Shown here: piece by piece, positions 53,644-62,504 of the stretch
How positions within the stretch are numbered: position 1 is the stretch's first letter
How the letters are laid out: every line of letters begins with the position of its first letter
Assembly (NCBI RefSeq): GCF_918698115.1
Contig: NZ_CAKKLV010000002.1
Location: 372,001-436,000, forward strand
Direction of reading: 5' to 3'
DNA: 64,000 nucleotides
Source of the DNA: Peribacillus sp. Bi96
GTDB taxonomy: Bacteria; Bacillota; Bacilli; Bacillales; DSM-1321
Made by a program: the position numbers and the translations under genes
The notes under the pieces: generated by a model
What the model was told of the DNA's origin: nothing
Seen by the model: the letters and a program-made list of their open reading frames with translations, nothing else
Database searches by the model: none

Positions 53644-54697
53644 TGCGAATCAACTCCGTTTAACAAAAAATACTTTTTCCGTATATTATATAGCACTTTA
53701 TGACTAGGTGACTAGAGTTTATTCAGGGAATTCTGAATTTGAAATGTCAGGATTGATAAAAAGGGGTTCAGCCGAGATACGTGTAAAAATGGGCCATAGA
53801 CTTACTTTTTTTTCAGACGACGACCCATTTAATTTTTATATCGGTATATTCTCCTCTACTGTTTTGTAAATTGATGTCATAATCACCAAACGTTTAAGGT
53901 GCCTTGTAAGGTATGGACTCAGCATAACAAGATATTCTCTCGAAAACTTATTCCCTTCCTTCATGAGAGACCATAAAATGAGCGTTATATAAACAACATT
54001 CTGAAAAATAACAGCATTTAGTCAAGACATCTATAGTCAGATGTATGTTTTTAACCTTCTGCAAACTATCCAAAATGAAGCTGAAGAAGAGATTGTTCAA
54101 GAGAATTATTAGCACAAAATGAAAATCAACATAAATATGGCGGTGGGGTATATAAAACGATTTTTATTGTCATTATGGTTGAGGGAAGAGCCATCGGAAC
54201 GGGAGCATATATAATCTATTGCACAACAAGATTCTCAAGGAAATCGTTCCTATACGAAAGGGAAGGAAATATGAACAGTCAACGAGTTCGAAAAACAGGC
54301 ATCACATATACAAAAGGAAAGCCTATTAATGCATAAGATAGAATACAACAACTTAAAATCCGATTTAAGGGAGAAAAATTCTCTCCTTTCGTGCTGCAAT
54401 AAAATTTTTTCCTTCAATCGAAAAAAAACTATGAATCGCACTCCAACTGAAATGTAATCCATAGCCCCTTAATTTTGACAATTATTACCAAAGTTTTGCT
54501 TCGGAATCTACTCTTTTACTGTCAATTATATCTATAGGCTTTATTCTTTTAATTTCTCCTCCTGCAAAAGAGCACTACCCGCTGTAAATACTTCTAAAGC
54601 ATACATGGCAAACCTCGCTAAGCAGCCTTCCATGTGATAGCAAATGCATTCATCGTAGCAGCTGACTATTGATATGGCTAATCACATACTGGTGTAC
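53644..54697. other. Gene-poor region with left copy of a 31-bp inverted repeat
   Basis: The left repeat copy is at 53762-53792 (AGGGGTTCAGCCGAGATAC...). No intact gene follows. A plus-strand frame ending near 54333 (with YKTIFIVIMVEGRAIGTGAY) looks like decayed coding DNA but cannot be named. The 70-codon minus frame at 54250-54462 lacks a ribosome binding site and is not called. Confidence 0.5.
53762..53792 (+). repeat. 31-bp inverted repeat, left copy
   Basis: It matches the reverse complement of 58009-58039 at 30 of 31 positions (only CGTG versus CATG differs). The two copies face each other and bracket 4.2 kb containing the GC-richer ABC/PadR module. Confidence 0.8.
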
Positions 54698-55447
54698 TTA
54701 CCCTAATTGGCGTTTAAATACTTTACTGGCGAAGAAGTAAGCGATGACCATGATGCCGACGCACCAGGCAAGCGCGATCCAGATATCGTTGCCAACAGAC
54801 CCTTCATATAAGAGGGCACGAATCGCATTTACGATTGAAGTCACAGGCTGGTTCTCAGCGAACGCACGAACAATTTTCGGCATGGTTTCGGTGGGGACAA
54901 AGGCCGAACTGATAAACGGCAGGAAAATCAGCGGGTACGAGTAGGCTGTCGCCCCTTCCATAGACCCCGCTGTCAATCCGGGAATGACCGCCAGCCATGT
55001 CAGCGCCAGTGTAAACAGCCCGAGTATCCCAGCTACCGCGAGCCAATCCAGGATATCAGCGTTGGAACGGAAGCCCATCAAGAGCGCTACGAGGATAACC
55101 ACCATGATAGTAAGCGCATTGGAAACAAGCGAGGTCAACACATGAGCCCACAATACCGACGAGCGTTTGATGGGCATGGTAATGAAACGCGCCATCAGCC
55201 CGCTCTTTACATCAGTAAACAGCCGCACGGAAGTGTAAGCGACGCCGGATGCGATAGCCATCAGCAAGATTCCCGGCAATAAATAATTGACGTAGTTGTC
55301 CGTGCCTGTTTCTATGGCGCCGCCAAATACGTAGACAAACAGCAGCAGCATCATAATTGGCGTAATCGCGACCGTGATAATTGTATCCGGGCTGCGCATG
55401 ATGTTGCGCATTAAACGCCCTAGTAATACCCCTGTTTTGCTTTTCAT
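54698..55447 (-). CDS. ABC-2 type permease, daunorubicin-resistance (DrrB) type
   Basis: This 249-residue membrane protein has six hydrophobic segments and the ABC-2 box RLFTDVKSGLMARFITMPIKRSSVLWAHV. The C-terminal LPFISSAFVPTETMPKIVRAFAENQPVTSIVNAIRALL is diagnostic for the DrrB-type drug efflux group. Codons are GC-richer than in neighbouring genes (many GCG, CGC and GGC), a sign of a different origin. It starts immediately after the ATPase stop codon, so both are made together. Confidence 0.9.
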   Translation of the reverse strand: MKSKTGVLLGRLMRNIMRSPDTIITVAITPIMMLLLFVYVFGGAIETGTDNYVNYLLPGILLMAIASGVAYTSVRLFTDVKSGLMARFITMPIKRSSVLWAHVLTSLVSNALTIMVVILVALLMGFRSNADILDWLAVAGILGLFTLALTWLAVIPGLTAGSMEGATAYSYPLIFLPFISSAFVPTETMPKIVRAFAENQPVTSIVNAIRALLYEGSVGNDIWIALAWCVGIMVIAYFFASKVFKRQLG

Positions 55448-56209
55448 TTACATCTCCTCCTTTTGGCCGATGATCGCGAGGAAAATTTCCTCCAATGTCG
55501 GCTGCTTCTCGATGTACTCCACTTTCGCTGGTGGGAACATCTCCTTGAGTTCGGTAAGGGTACCGGTAGAGATGATTTTTCCGCCATGCAGGATGGCGAT
55601 ACGGTCCGCCAGTTGTTCGGCTTCCTCCAGGTACTGGGTCGTCAGCAAGATGGTCGTGCCGCTGCCGGCAAGCTCCTTAACGGTATCCCAGACTTCAATT
55701 CGCGCTTCTGGGTCAAGTCCTGTCGTCGGTTCGTCGAGAAAAATGACTGCTGGCGTACCGATCAGGCTCATGGCGATGTCAAGCCGGCGCTTCATCCCGC
55801 CGGAATATTTATCCGCCCGGCGGTTGGCCGCATCGGTCAGGCTGAATTTTACAAGCAGATTGTCGGCGACTTGAGCGGGATTGGAAACTCCCCGCAACTT
55901 GGCGATCATCATCAGGTTTTCCCTCCCGGTGAGCATGCCGTCTAAAGCCGCGAACTGCCCTGTCAGGCTGATGCTCTGGCGAACATGATCCGGTTGACGC
56001 TGTACGTCAAAGCCGCAAATACCTACTTCGCCGCCATCGCCTTTCATCAGCGTCGAGAGGATGTTGATCGTCGTCGTCTTGCCCGCTCCATTTGATCCCA
56101 GCAGTGCGAAAATTTCGCCACGCCGCACCTCAAAATCCACCCCATTTAAAACTTCCTTGTCTTTAAAGGATTTTTTTAACCCTTTTACAGTAATCGCTGC
56201 ATTGCTCAT
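55448..56209 (-). CDS. ABC transporter ATP-binding protein, DrrA type
   Basis: This 253-residue ATPase has Walker A GSNGAGKTT, signature YSGGMKRRLDIAMSLIGTP, Walker B VIFLDEPTTGLDPEAR and the H-loop (here TTQYLEE, with Gln in place of the usual His, as is common in this group). The protein ends with PAKVEYIEKQPTLEEIFLAI. The DrrA/DrrB pair exports hydrophobic drugs. The codon bias is the same GC-rich type as its partner. A 62-bp regulatory element (56306-56367) shared with the padR promoter region lies upstream. Confidence 0.92.
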   Translation of the reverse strand: MSNAAITVKGLKKSFKDKEVLNGVDFEVRRGEIFALLGSNGAGKTTTINILSTLMKGDGGEVGICGFDVQRQPDHVRQSISLTGQFAALDGMLTGRENLMMIAKLRGVSNPAQVADNLLVKFSLTDAANRRADKYSGGMKRRLDIAMSLIGTPAVIFLDEPTTGLDPEARIEVWDTVKELAGSGTTILLTTQYLEEAEQLADRIAILHGGKIISTGTLTELKEMFPPAKVEYIEKQPTLEEIFLAIIGQKEEM

Positions 56210-56305
56210 ACTTTTTTCCTCCTTATAAATTGCGCTGCAAGGCCGCTTCCGAGCTCCGTAATTATCCGGTCGAGCGCCTTGCGGAGCTAGGTTACCTATA
56301 CTCTT

Positions 56306-56367
56306 CTATTTAGTCTGACTGATAATCTGTATAACTTATTACTGAGTTAAAAGTATGACTGAATAGC
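56306..56367 (-). promoter_or_regulatory. Repeated 62-bp control element, copy 1
   Basis: It aligns with 57170-57231: both begin CTATTTAGTCTGACT, share TATAACTTA in the middle and end CTGAATAGC. On the minus strand both contain a TTATAC -10-like box. Copy 1 stands before the ATPase gene. The box ACTGAATAGC recurs inverted at 56395-56404, forming a hairpin after the DUF1048 gene. Confidence 0.6.
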
Positions 56368-56409
56368 AATGGTGGCAATTCACATTTGTAACCAGCTATT
56401 CAGTCGGTA

Positions 56410-56763
56410 TTATCCATTGAATTTATTTTTTCCCAATCGCTTCATGATACTCTGATTCAAATCTTCACGATACTTGGCAACATAGGTTTTAGCGTTTGCC
56501 ACTAGTTCGTCGGCAAAGGACGCCACGTCGTCCCCAGTGATTTCCAGCACTTGTCTTCCTTCAGCCGCACCGGCTTCGAACAACTCGATTAATTCATACT
56601 GCATGTGCAGCATATCCATCCCGTTGCCCGCTGAGAAATTCCACATGTAGTTTTGAATTTTCTTAAATACAAACTGGTAGTCCTCTGGCAAGGCTTCAAC
56701 CCGTGCCATCATCATTTTGTACTCCTTTTTATCACCAATCATTTTTTTGAACATTTCTATCAT
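56410..56763 (-). CDS. DUF1048 family protein
   Basis: This 117-residue, mostly helical cytosolic protein has KKMIGDKKEYKMMMARVEALP at the start and GAAEGRQVLEITGDDVASFADEL in the middle. DUF1048 genes regularly accompany PadR regulators and drug ABC exporters in Firmicutes, which is the case here (72 bases after padR). Biochemical role unknown. The ATG follows AAGGAGG. Confidence 0.87.
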   Translation of the reverse strand: MIEMFKKMIGDKKEYKMMMARVEALPEDYQFVFKKIQNYMWNFSAGNGMDMLHMQYELIELFEAGAAEGRQVLEITGDDVASFADELVANAKTYVAKYREDLNQSIMKRLGKNKFNG

Positions 56764-56834
56764 GTTATTTTTCCTCCTTTTTTATAAAGCTGAACAAGAC
56801 ACTCCAAAAATATCGTACGGAATATCTTATGAAG

Positions 56835-57155
56835 CTAGATTGACTTTAAGACGTTGATTTTTGATGATACAAAATCCCATTTTTTCCAAAACAATTCAAG
56901 TTCCTGGCGGCCAGCCTCATTAAGTGAGTAAAACTTGCGGGGCGGTCCCATATCTGATGGTTTCTTTTCTATGTTCACCAGTTGTTTCTTTTCTAAGCGC
57001 ACGAGGATGGTGTAGACCGTCCCTTCCACGACTTCAGTAAACCCGAGCTCGTTCAGGCGGCGGGTAATCTCATAGCCATAGGTTTCATGGCGGCTGATGA
57101 TTTCCAGCACGCAGCCTTCCAGCGAACCCTTCAGCATTTCAGTTAAATTTTCCAT
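56835..57155 (-). CDS. PadR family transcriptional regulator
   Basis: This 106-residue PadR of the short (subfamily 2) type has a winged helix with LKGSLEGCVLEIISRHETYGYEITRRLNELGF and EGTVYTILVRLEKKQLVNIE. It is followed by the wing GPPRKFYSLNEAGRQELELF and one C-terminal dimer helix. It belongs to the LmrR/BceR-like group that senses drugs and represses exporters. It is the first gene of the padR-DUF1048-ATPase-permease cluster and probably binds the repeated elements upstream of itself and of the ATPase gene. Confidence 0.92.
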   Translation of the reverse strand: MENLTEMLKGSLEGCVLEIISRHETYGYEITRRLNELGFTEVVEGTVYTILVRLEKKQLVNIEKKPSDMGPPRKFYSLNEAGRQELELFWKKWDFVSSKINVLKSI

Positions 57156-57169
57156 GTGCAGAGCCTCCT

Positions 57170-57231
57170 CTATTTAGTCTGACTTATATTAAGTATAACT
57201 TAGTACTAAGGAAAAAAATTTACTGAATAGC
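57170..57231 (-). promoter_or_regulatory. Repeated 62-bp control element, copy 2
   Basis: This is the counterpart of 56306-56367, here in front of padR. It also contains the perfect palindrome CTTAGTACTAAG (57199-57210), a plausible PadR half-site pair that is only partly kept in copy 1. Confidence 0.6.
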
Positions 57232-57273
57232 TTTTGGGGAATTACGCTATTAAGTATTGCTTATTACGTGTAA

Positions 57274-57302
57274 ATTGTAACACCGAGTAGTTGTGGTGTC
57301 AA
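57274..57302 (-). promoter_or_regulatory. Sigma-A promoter of padR, proximal
   Basis: TTGACA and TACAAT are exactly 17 bases apart on the minus strand. The spacer (CCACAACTACTCGGTGT) is nearly the same as that of the distal promoter at 57378-57406. Confidence 0.75.
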
Positions 57303-57377
57303 CTATTTTTCTTAAAAAAATTTTTGCAATTTCACTATTCAGTGGTGTCGGTATCCAGTGTGACCTATTACAGGTAT

Positions 57378-57406
57378 ATCGTAACACCTAGTAGTTGGGC
57401 TGTCAA
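57378..57406 (-). promoter_or_regulatory. Sigma-A promoter of padR, distal
   Basis: TTGACA and TACGAT with a 17-base spacer (GCCCAACTACTAGGTGT), a duplicated version of the proximal promoter 104 bases away. Confidence 0.65.
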
Positions 57407-58118
57407 CTGGATTTTCTAAATATTTTTAAAGTCAGCTATCCCCATTGGATACTGCCGATTTTCTTTTTGGAGCTTTTACTTCCTCCTATGCTTACACTGT
57501 GGATCATTCCCATCCAGCAGCTGTACATGTAGGTTCCCGGTTTCTCTGGTGTGAAAACGATGAGGTTTTCTCCTACTTCCAGTGGCCAATTCCTTCTGAA
57601 AAAATGTTAAAGAGTATTCCCGAAATGAAAGAAGAACTTCGTAGACCTATGTTCTTAATAATATGTTTATTATGCGTTCCTGAAAGATGTGTGGACGTTT
57701 TTCTTTTTGGGTTCACGGGAGTTTTAGTAAAATAACTGAGGATTATTAATGTAACTCCTTCACAGTCTTCACTTTTCCACTATCGGGCGCGATTATGAAA
57801 TAACTCTTAGATTTAAACGACTTTATTGTTATATTTTTAAGTGCGGTGAAGTAATCTGCATCAATAATTAAATAACTTTATTGTCACTCTACAAATAATA
57901 AACCTTGATTTTTTTACACTAAGCAGAATAATCAAGGTTTTTACTTCCAAAAAATATCTTAGCCTCTAAAATTCGTGTTTCTTTAATTTTTTTGTATATG
58001 CCTATTATCCATTTTTACATGTATCTCGGCTGAACCCCTAAAAACGACATATCAGGAAGTCCTATTTACTAACTCCCAAACCGGAAAACCCACAATAACA
58101 TCCAGCTTTCCAACATGA
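57407..58118. other. Gene-free region with right copy of the 31-bp inverted repeat
   Basis: It holds a clean terminator (AAACCTTGAT / ATCAAGGTTT, 57904-57944) and the right repeat copy (58009-58039). A 96-codon plus frame at 57445-57735 has no ribosome binding site and matches nothing I know, though the stretch HVGSRFLWCENDEVFSYF looks protein-like and may be a decayed gene. Confidence 0.5.
58009..58039 (-). repeat. 31-bp inverted repeat, right copy
   Basis: Reverse complement of 53762-53792 with one mismatch. It lies just past the ABC/PadR module, between its control region and the S9 peptidase terminator. Confidence 0.8.
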
Positions 58119-58121
58119 AAA

Positions 58122-58164
58122 ACCCTGCTACGTCACATCGACCGTGAATGGCAGGGTTTTTTAA
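58122..58164 (-). terminator. Terminator of the S9 peptidase gene
   Basis: AAAAACCCTGC and GCAGGGTTTTT are exact complements with T residues on both sides. The same hairpin, slightly altered, is kept next to the S9 remnant at 40290-40345. Confidence 0.88.
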
Positions 58165-58195
58165 TATTGTAAATGCCTTGAATGATTGATGCGTG

Positions 58196-59998
58196 TTATG
58201 CTTTTTCTGTTACTCCCACGAATTGATTTAAGAATGATAGGATTTTTCGATAAACGGCAATTTCATTTTCTTTTTTGGAAAATCCATGCCCTTCATCTTC
58301 TAAAAGCATATAATCAACATCTCTTCCTTTTTCCTTCAATGCTTGAACGATTTGATTTGATTCCTCCTTGACGACACGGGGATCGTTGGCTCCTTGAATG
58401 ACAAGCATTGGTTTTGTCATGGAGTCTAAATAGGTGATGGGTGAGTACTCGATTAGTTTTTCCTTATCTTTTTCAGGGTTCCCTACCCATTGATCCATAA
58501 CTGGCTTCCAGTCTTCTGGAACGGAATTGATGAATGAGAATAGGTTGGATGGGCCGAAAATATCGACAACCGCCTTAAAATAATCCGCATGTCGTCCGTG
58601 TAGCAGAAGTGCCATATACCCTCCGAAGCTTCCGCCCATCAATAGAATGTTACCTTTTTGTACATGCCCTTGGTTAATGAGCCAATCAAGGCCGGCTACA
58701 TTATCAAGGCGTGGTCCATTTCCCCAATCTCCTTCTACCATTTTCTTGAATTCCAAACCATAACCAGTAGAACCGCGAAAGTTTGGAGCAAAAATACTGT
58801 AGCCTTGATTCAGGAAAAATTGAAAAGATGCTCTGAAAGATTTTCGTTCTGCCGCTTGAGGTCCTCCATGGGGCCAAAAAATGACTTCACCATTATCATT
58901 TTCCTTTTTTGACCTAAAAAATAACGATTCAATTTCCAAGCCATCAAATGTACGGTACTTAATAATGTCCGGTTCAACCAATTCATTTGAGTCGACCCCA
59001 GGAACAGTATATTTAGTTAATGATACCCACTCGTCACCTGTTTTTTTATAAATATTATGTGGCTTGGTTGCGCTCATGCCAAATAAGTAAAGCGCTCCTG
59101 TTGCAGCAACCTCAAGTTTATTAATAACGCTGCACGGCACAGGGATATTTCTCCATTCTTCATTTTGCAGATTGAATTCATATAATCGATCCTCTACACC
59201 CTTTTGACTGGTTACATATAATAGTTGATTCTCTTTACTATATTTCAAGACACTAAAACTCTCATTCTCCAATTCTTTAACTTTACTGAAATGGTTTGTT
59301 TCAAGGTTGTATGATGCCAAATAGGTAAAGTCCGAATCATAATCAGTCAATAAATATATCATTGAATCTGTAACAAAAACACCGTCACTAACTGTGTGTT
59401 GTTTCTCAGTAGGCGGCGTAAGCAGGATATTTTCGTTCCCGCGTTTCGCATAAAGAAGTGTATATGTATTAGCAAAGTGTTTATAGTATAGTAAGGTTTC
59501 TTCATCCGGACTAATGCCAAATAAATACGTTGCTGCATCATCACCTTCAAGAACCTCGGTTTCACGACCTGATTCTAAATCTATACAATAAGCATTCAAA
59601 TAGGAAGGATTTCCTCTCGAGGTCGTATAATAGAGTTTTTTGCTGTCATTGGATATAATCGGCATAAAATTTCGGGTATTCTCATGATGAGCAATTTCCT
59701 TCATTGTCCCGCCCTTCAAAGGAATCCCGTAAAACTGAGTATTTTCATTACCGTCATGATCAAAACCAGCAATGATAAACCTGCTCTCCTTATCATATAG
59801 CAGCTCTTGGCAGCTTTGATCAATGGATGTAAGTGGATATGGAAAGGAATTTGGTAAATCCATTGCCCATAGATTATACTTTCCGCTTAAATTCGTGCTG
59901 AATACAAGCTGTTTTTCATCTGGACTAACCGCAAAATTACTAATGGAAAAAGTCCGTAGAAACTGCTCAACATCAGGTTTTGGAAAAGTGATCATCAT
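58196..59998 (-). CDS. S9 family serine peptidase (prolyl oligopeptidase / acylaminoacyl-peptidase type)
   Basis: This 600-residue cytosolic peptidase has an N-terminal beta-propeller (about 15-340) and a C-terminal alpha/beta hydrolase domain. The triad is visible: Ser in LMGGSFGGYMALLL, Asp in IQGANDPRVVKEE and His in EDEGHGFSK. The oxyanion part is WPHGGPQA. It cleaves small peptides, possibly blocked ones. The start is ATG 59998 behind AGGGGG. A terminator follows. A wrecked copy of the same gene lies 18 kb away at 40235-40582. Confidence 0.92.
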   Translation of the reverse strand: MMITFPKPDVEQFLRTFSISNFAVSPDEKQLVFSTNLSGKYNLWAMDLPNSFPYPLTSIDQSCQELLYDKESRFIIAGFDHDGNENTQFYGIPLKGGTMKEIAHHENTRNFMPIISNDSKKLYYTTSRGNPSYLNAYCIDLESGRETEVLEGDDAATYLFGISPDEETLLYYKHFANTYTLLYAKRGNENILLTPPTEKQHTVSDGVFVTDSMIYLLTDYDSDFTYLASYNLETNHFSKVKELENESFSVLKYSKENQLLYVTSQKGVEDRLYEFNLQNEEWRNIPVPCSVINKLEVAATGALYLFGMSATKPHNIYKKTGDEWVSLTKYTVPGVDSNELVEPDIIKYRTFDGLEIESLFFRSKKENDNGEVIFWPHGGPQAAERKSFRASFQFFLNQGYSIFAPNFRGSTGYGLEFKKMVEGDWGNGPRLDNVAGLDWLINQGHVQKGNILLMGGSFGGYMALLLHGRHADYFKAVVDIFGPSNLFSFINSVPEDWKPVMDQWVGNPEKDKEKLIEYSPITYLDSMTKPMLVIQGANDPRVVKEESNQIVQALKEKGRDVDYMLLEDEGHGFSKKENEIAVYRKILSFLNQFVGVTEKA

Positions 59999-60128
59999 TT
60001 GCAACCCCCTATATTTATACTATAATGAAAAATCTGTAATTAACTATACCATATTTTACCTAATTTACACAGACAAAGCATCCCTGAACTCCACATGATC
60101 TTTTCAAAAAAAATACCTGCCGTGTAAT

Positions 60129-62444
60129 TTAATCAGCTACAATCAAAACATCAAGGTGTCTAGCTTCCCTTAAAAGACGAACAACAATGGACCCTCCCTT
60201 CATTTCTTGCCATCTCGTTCTTGCTGCTTGCGATAAAATAATTTGTGTAGCTTTTTTGTCATGTAGTTGCTTCTTGATATCATTGACCACTGAACGTTTA
60301 TTCCTGGTTGTATGCAATACAAAATGGCCTCCTAATCGATGTGTAAGGCTTACGAGTTTATCAAGTATCAGCTCTTCATCAGTCCGCAGCTCTTTTTGAT
60401 ATTTTACGAATATAACAAACCAATTTGCTTTAAGACGATAGGCTATGCGGAACCCTCTTCTAATTAGTCGCTCTGAATCCGCTCGTAGATTGACGCTGAC
60501 AAAAATCACTTCATTTTCTCTCCATGGCCCCCTTACTCCTTCCTTACGTTTCAATGACTCTAACCTGTCATCCACTTCATCCGCCAATTCACGGAGTGCA
60601 AGTTCTCTAAGAGCTATAAGGTTTTGTGTCTTGAAGAAATGGCTAAGTGACTGTTCCACTTTATCCTTGGCATAGATATCCCCCTCTACCATCCTTTGCC
60701 GGAGCGCTTTAGGGGAGATATCGATCAACTCAAGTTCATCCGCTAGTTGTAGAATGCTGTCAGGTACTGTTTCTCTAACTGAAACACCTGTTATTTGCTT
60801 TACACTATCATTCAAACTTTCTATATGTTGAATATTCATTGTGGAAATTACCGAAATTCCGGAGTTCAAAATGGTCATTACATCTTGATATCTTTTTCGA
60901 TTTTTGATTCCTGGTACGTTCGTATGTGCTAATTCATCTATCAGGACCACCTCAGGATTTCGTATCATAATGGCATCAAGATCCATTTCCTCCAATAATA
61001 CGTTTTTATATGGAATGAGCTTTCTAGGCACGATTTCTAAATTCCCCACTTGGGAGGCTGTTTCTTTTCGCCCATGTGTCTCCAGTAATCCAATTACCAC
61101 ATCAAGTCCATTTTCTTTTAAGTGGTTTGCCTCCCTTAGCATCGTATATGTTTTTCCAACACCAGGAGCAGCCCCGATATAAATCTTAAATGTCCCTCTC
61201 TTCACCCCTTCGACTTTTTCGTGCAATTCATCAGCTGTGAGTCTGTGATATGGATTTCCACTCCTTTTTTCCGTCTTCATTGCAGGGATGATTCTTTCAC
61301 CAAATGCTTTACCCCTGTCTGCTACAATAAATACATCAATGTTCTTCGATTTTCTCAATATTTTATTGATAATGGAACCGTTGATCATCTCCTCCCAAGC
61401 TGACTTTTTGGATTGGCCAAGGATAATTCGGGTTATTTGATGCTGCATGGAAAATCCGACTATTTCATCTGCTATTTCGTCTTCCTTCATTATTATCTCA
61501 ATAAACGTTCCCTTTAATTTAGTGATCAGTTTTTGCATGGACCTTTTAAAGATTTCTTCCTCTTTTGAGAGTTTTCTTGTTTTTGAGATAAAGGTAGCTA
61601 TTATGAACTCACCGCCCAAACGCTTGGCAATTTGATCTCCTCGTCTTATTAATATGGAGCCATTCAAATGGTATTGCGCACAGACCAAGATTCGCTCCGT
61701 TGCACCTGAAGGACCCAATAAACCTTCTTGTTCCCTTTGTTCAGTCAGATTCTCTTCAACTTCTTCAGCTAAATATCGAAGCGACAATTCCCTAAGAGTG
61801 GCGAGATTACCATTGTTGTAAAACTGTAACAACCCTTCGTCTTTTTTCTCGATTTCCCCTTTTTGCAGTCGTTTTAAAATGGCTTCAGGGGTGACGTCCA
61901 AAAGACGTACTTCATCAGCATTTGTCAGAGTATCTTCGGGCACTGTAACTTGTAAGTGAAAGGGAAGTTTCAGTAATTGTTCGGCAACTTCCTTCACCCC
62001 TTTCAACTCATAAATATTTATGGTCGTTATGACACTGATTTCATTTTTAATTAATTCTTTAACGTCGTCCAATCTAGTTGGATTTTTTGCATGACAATGA
62101 TTTTCATGTGCTAATCGATCAACTAAAACCACCTCTGGATTCCGCTTGTAAATACCCTCCAAATCAAGATCCTGCTCTCCGGGTCCGTTTTGTTCCCATT
62201 CTATAGCAGGTATAAGTTCGAGACTGCCTAATTGTTTAAGCGTTTTAGGACTACAGGGCTTGCTGACTATTCCGACAACAACGTCAATCCCTCGTTTTTT
62301 CAATTCATTTCCTTCAAGAAGCAAATGGTAGGTCTTCCCCGAACCGCTCACGGCTCCAAGTATGATTTTTAGCCTTCCCCTTTGGATATTGGAAATCGAC
62401 TCTAGAATTTCATCCGATGTTTTTCTGCGAAATTGTTCCGACAT
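60129..62444 (-). CDS. Tandem KdpD-type sensor without kinase domain
   Basis: This 771-residue protein is made of two KdpD sensor units, each an ATP-binding KdpD domain plus a universal-stress (USP) domain. Unit 1 spans about 1-385: Walker A GAVSGSGKT at 30-38, but LVDRLAHEN in place of the usual DELAHTN, and no ETHGR motif. Unit 2 spans about 396-771: GAAPGVGKT at 424-432, ETHGRKET and LIDELAHTNVPG, all canonical. No membrane helices, HisKA or ATPase kinase domains follow. Short single-unit KdpD proteins occur downstream of kdpC in several bacilli; a fused pair is unusual. USP domains of KdpD bind c-di-AMP in staphylococci. ATG 62444 follows AAGGAGG. No kdpE is adjacent. Confidence 0.88.
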   Translation of the reverse strand: MSEQFRRKTSDEILESISNIQRGRLKIILGAVSGSGKTYHLLLEGNELKKRGIDVVVGIVSKPCSPKTLKQLGSLELIPAIEWEQNGPGEQDLDLEGIYKRNPEVVLVDRLAHENHCHAKNPTRLDDVKELIKNEISVITTINIYELKGVKEVAEQLLKLPFHLQVTVPEDTLTNADEVRLLDVTPEAILKRLQKGEIEKKDEGLLQFYNNGNLATLRELSLRYLAEEVEENLTEQREQEGLLGPSGATERILVCAQYHLNGSILIRRGDQIAKRLGGEFIIATFISKTRKLSKEEEIFKRSMQKLITKLKGTFIEIIMKEDEIADEIVGFSMQHQITRIILGQSKKSAWEEMINGSIINKILRKSKNIDVFIVADRGKAFGERIIPAMKTEKRSGNPYHRLTADELHEKVEGVKRGTFKIYIGAAPGVGKTYTMLREANHLKENGLDVVIGLLETHGRKETASQVGNLEIVPRKLIPYKNVLLEEMDLDAIMIRNPEVVLIDELAHTNVPGIKNRKRYQDVMTILNSGISVISTMNIQHIESLNDSVKQITGVSVRETVPDSILQLADELELIDISPKALRQRMVEGDIYAKDKVEQSLSHFFKTQNLIALRELALRELADEVDDRLESLKRKEGVRGPWRENEVIFVSVNLRADSERLIRRGFRIAYRLKANWFVIFVKYQKELRTDEELILDKLVSLTHRLGGHFVLHTTRNKRSVVNDIKKQLHDKKATQIILSQAARTRWQEMKGGSIVVRLLREARHLDVLIVAD

Positions 62445-62504
62445 AATCCCACCTCCTTATTAGTTCTATTGCAATCGGAGAGAAAATCTCTCTCTACAAC
62501 AAAT

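Noticed and set aside
54250..54462. 70-codon minus-strand frame near the inverted repeat
   Set aside because: No ribosome binding site, odd Cys/Phe-rich composition, overlaps a decayed plus-strand frame.
57445..57735. 96-codon plus-strand frame in the padR upstream region
   Set aside because: No ribosome binding site and no recognised family; part looks protein-like, so it may be a relic, but the evidence is too weak for a gene call.
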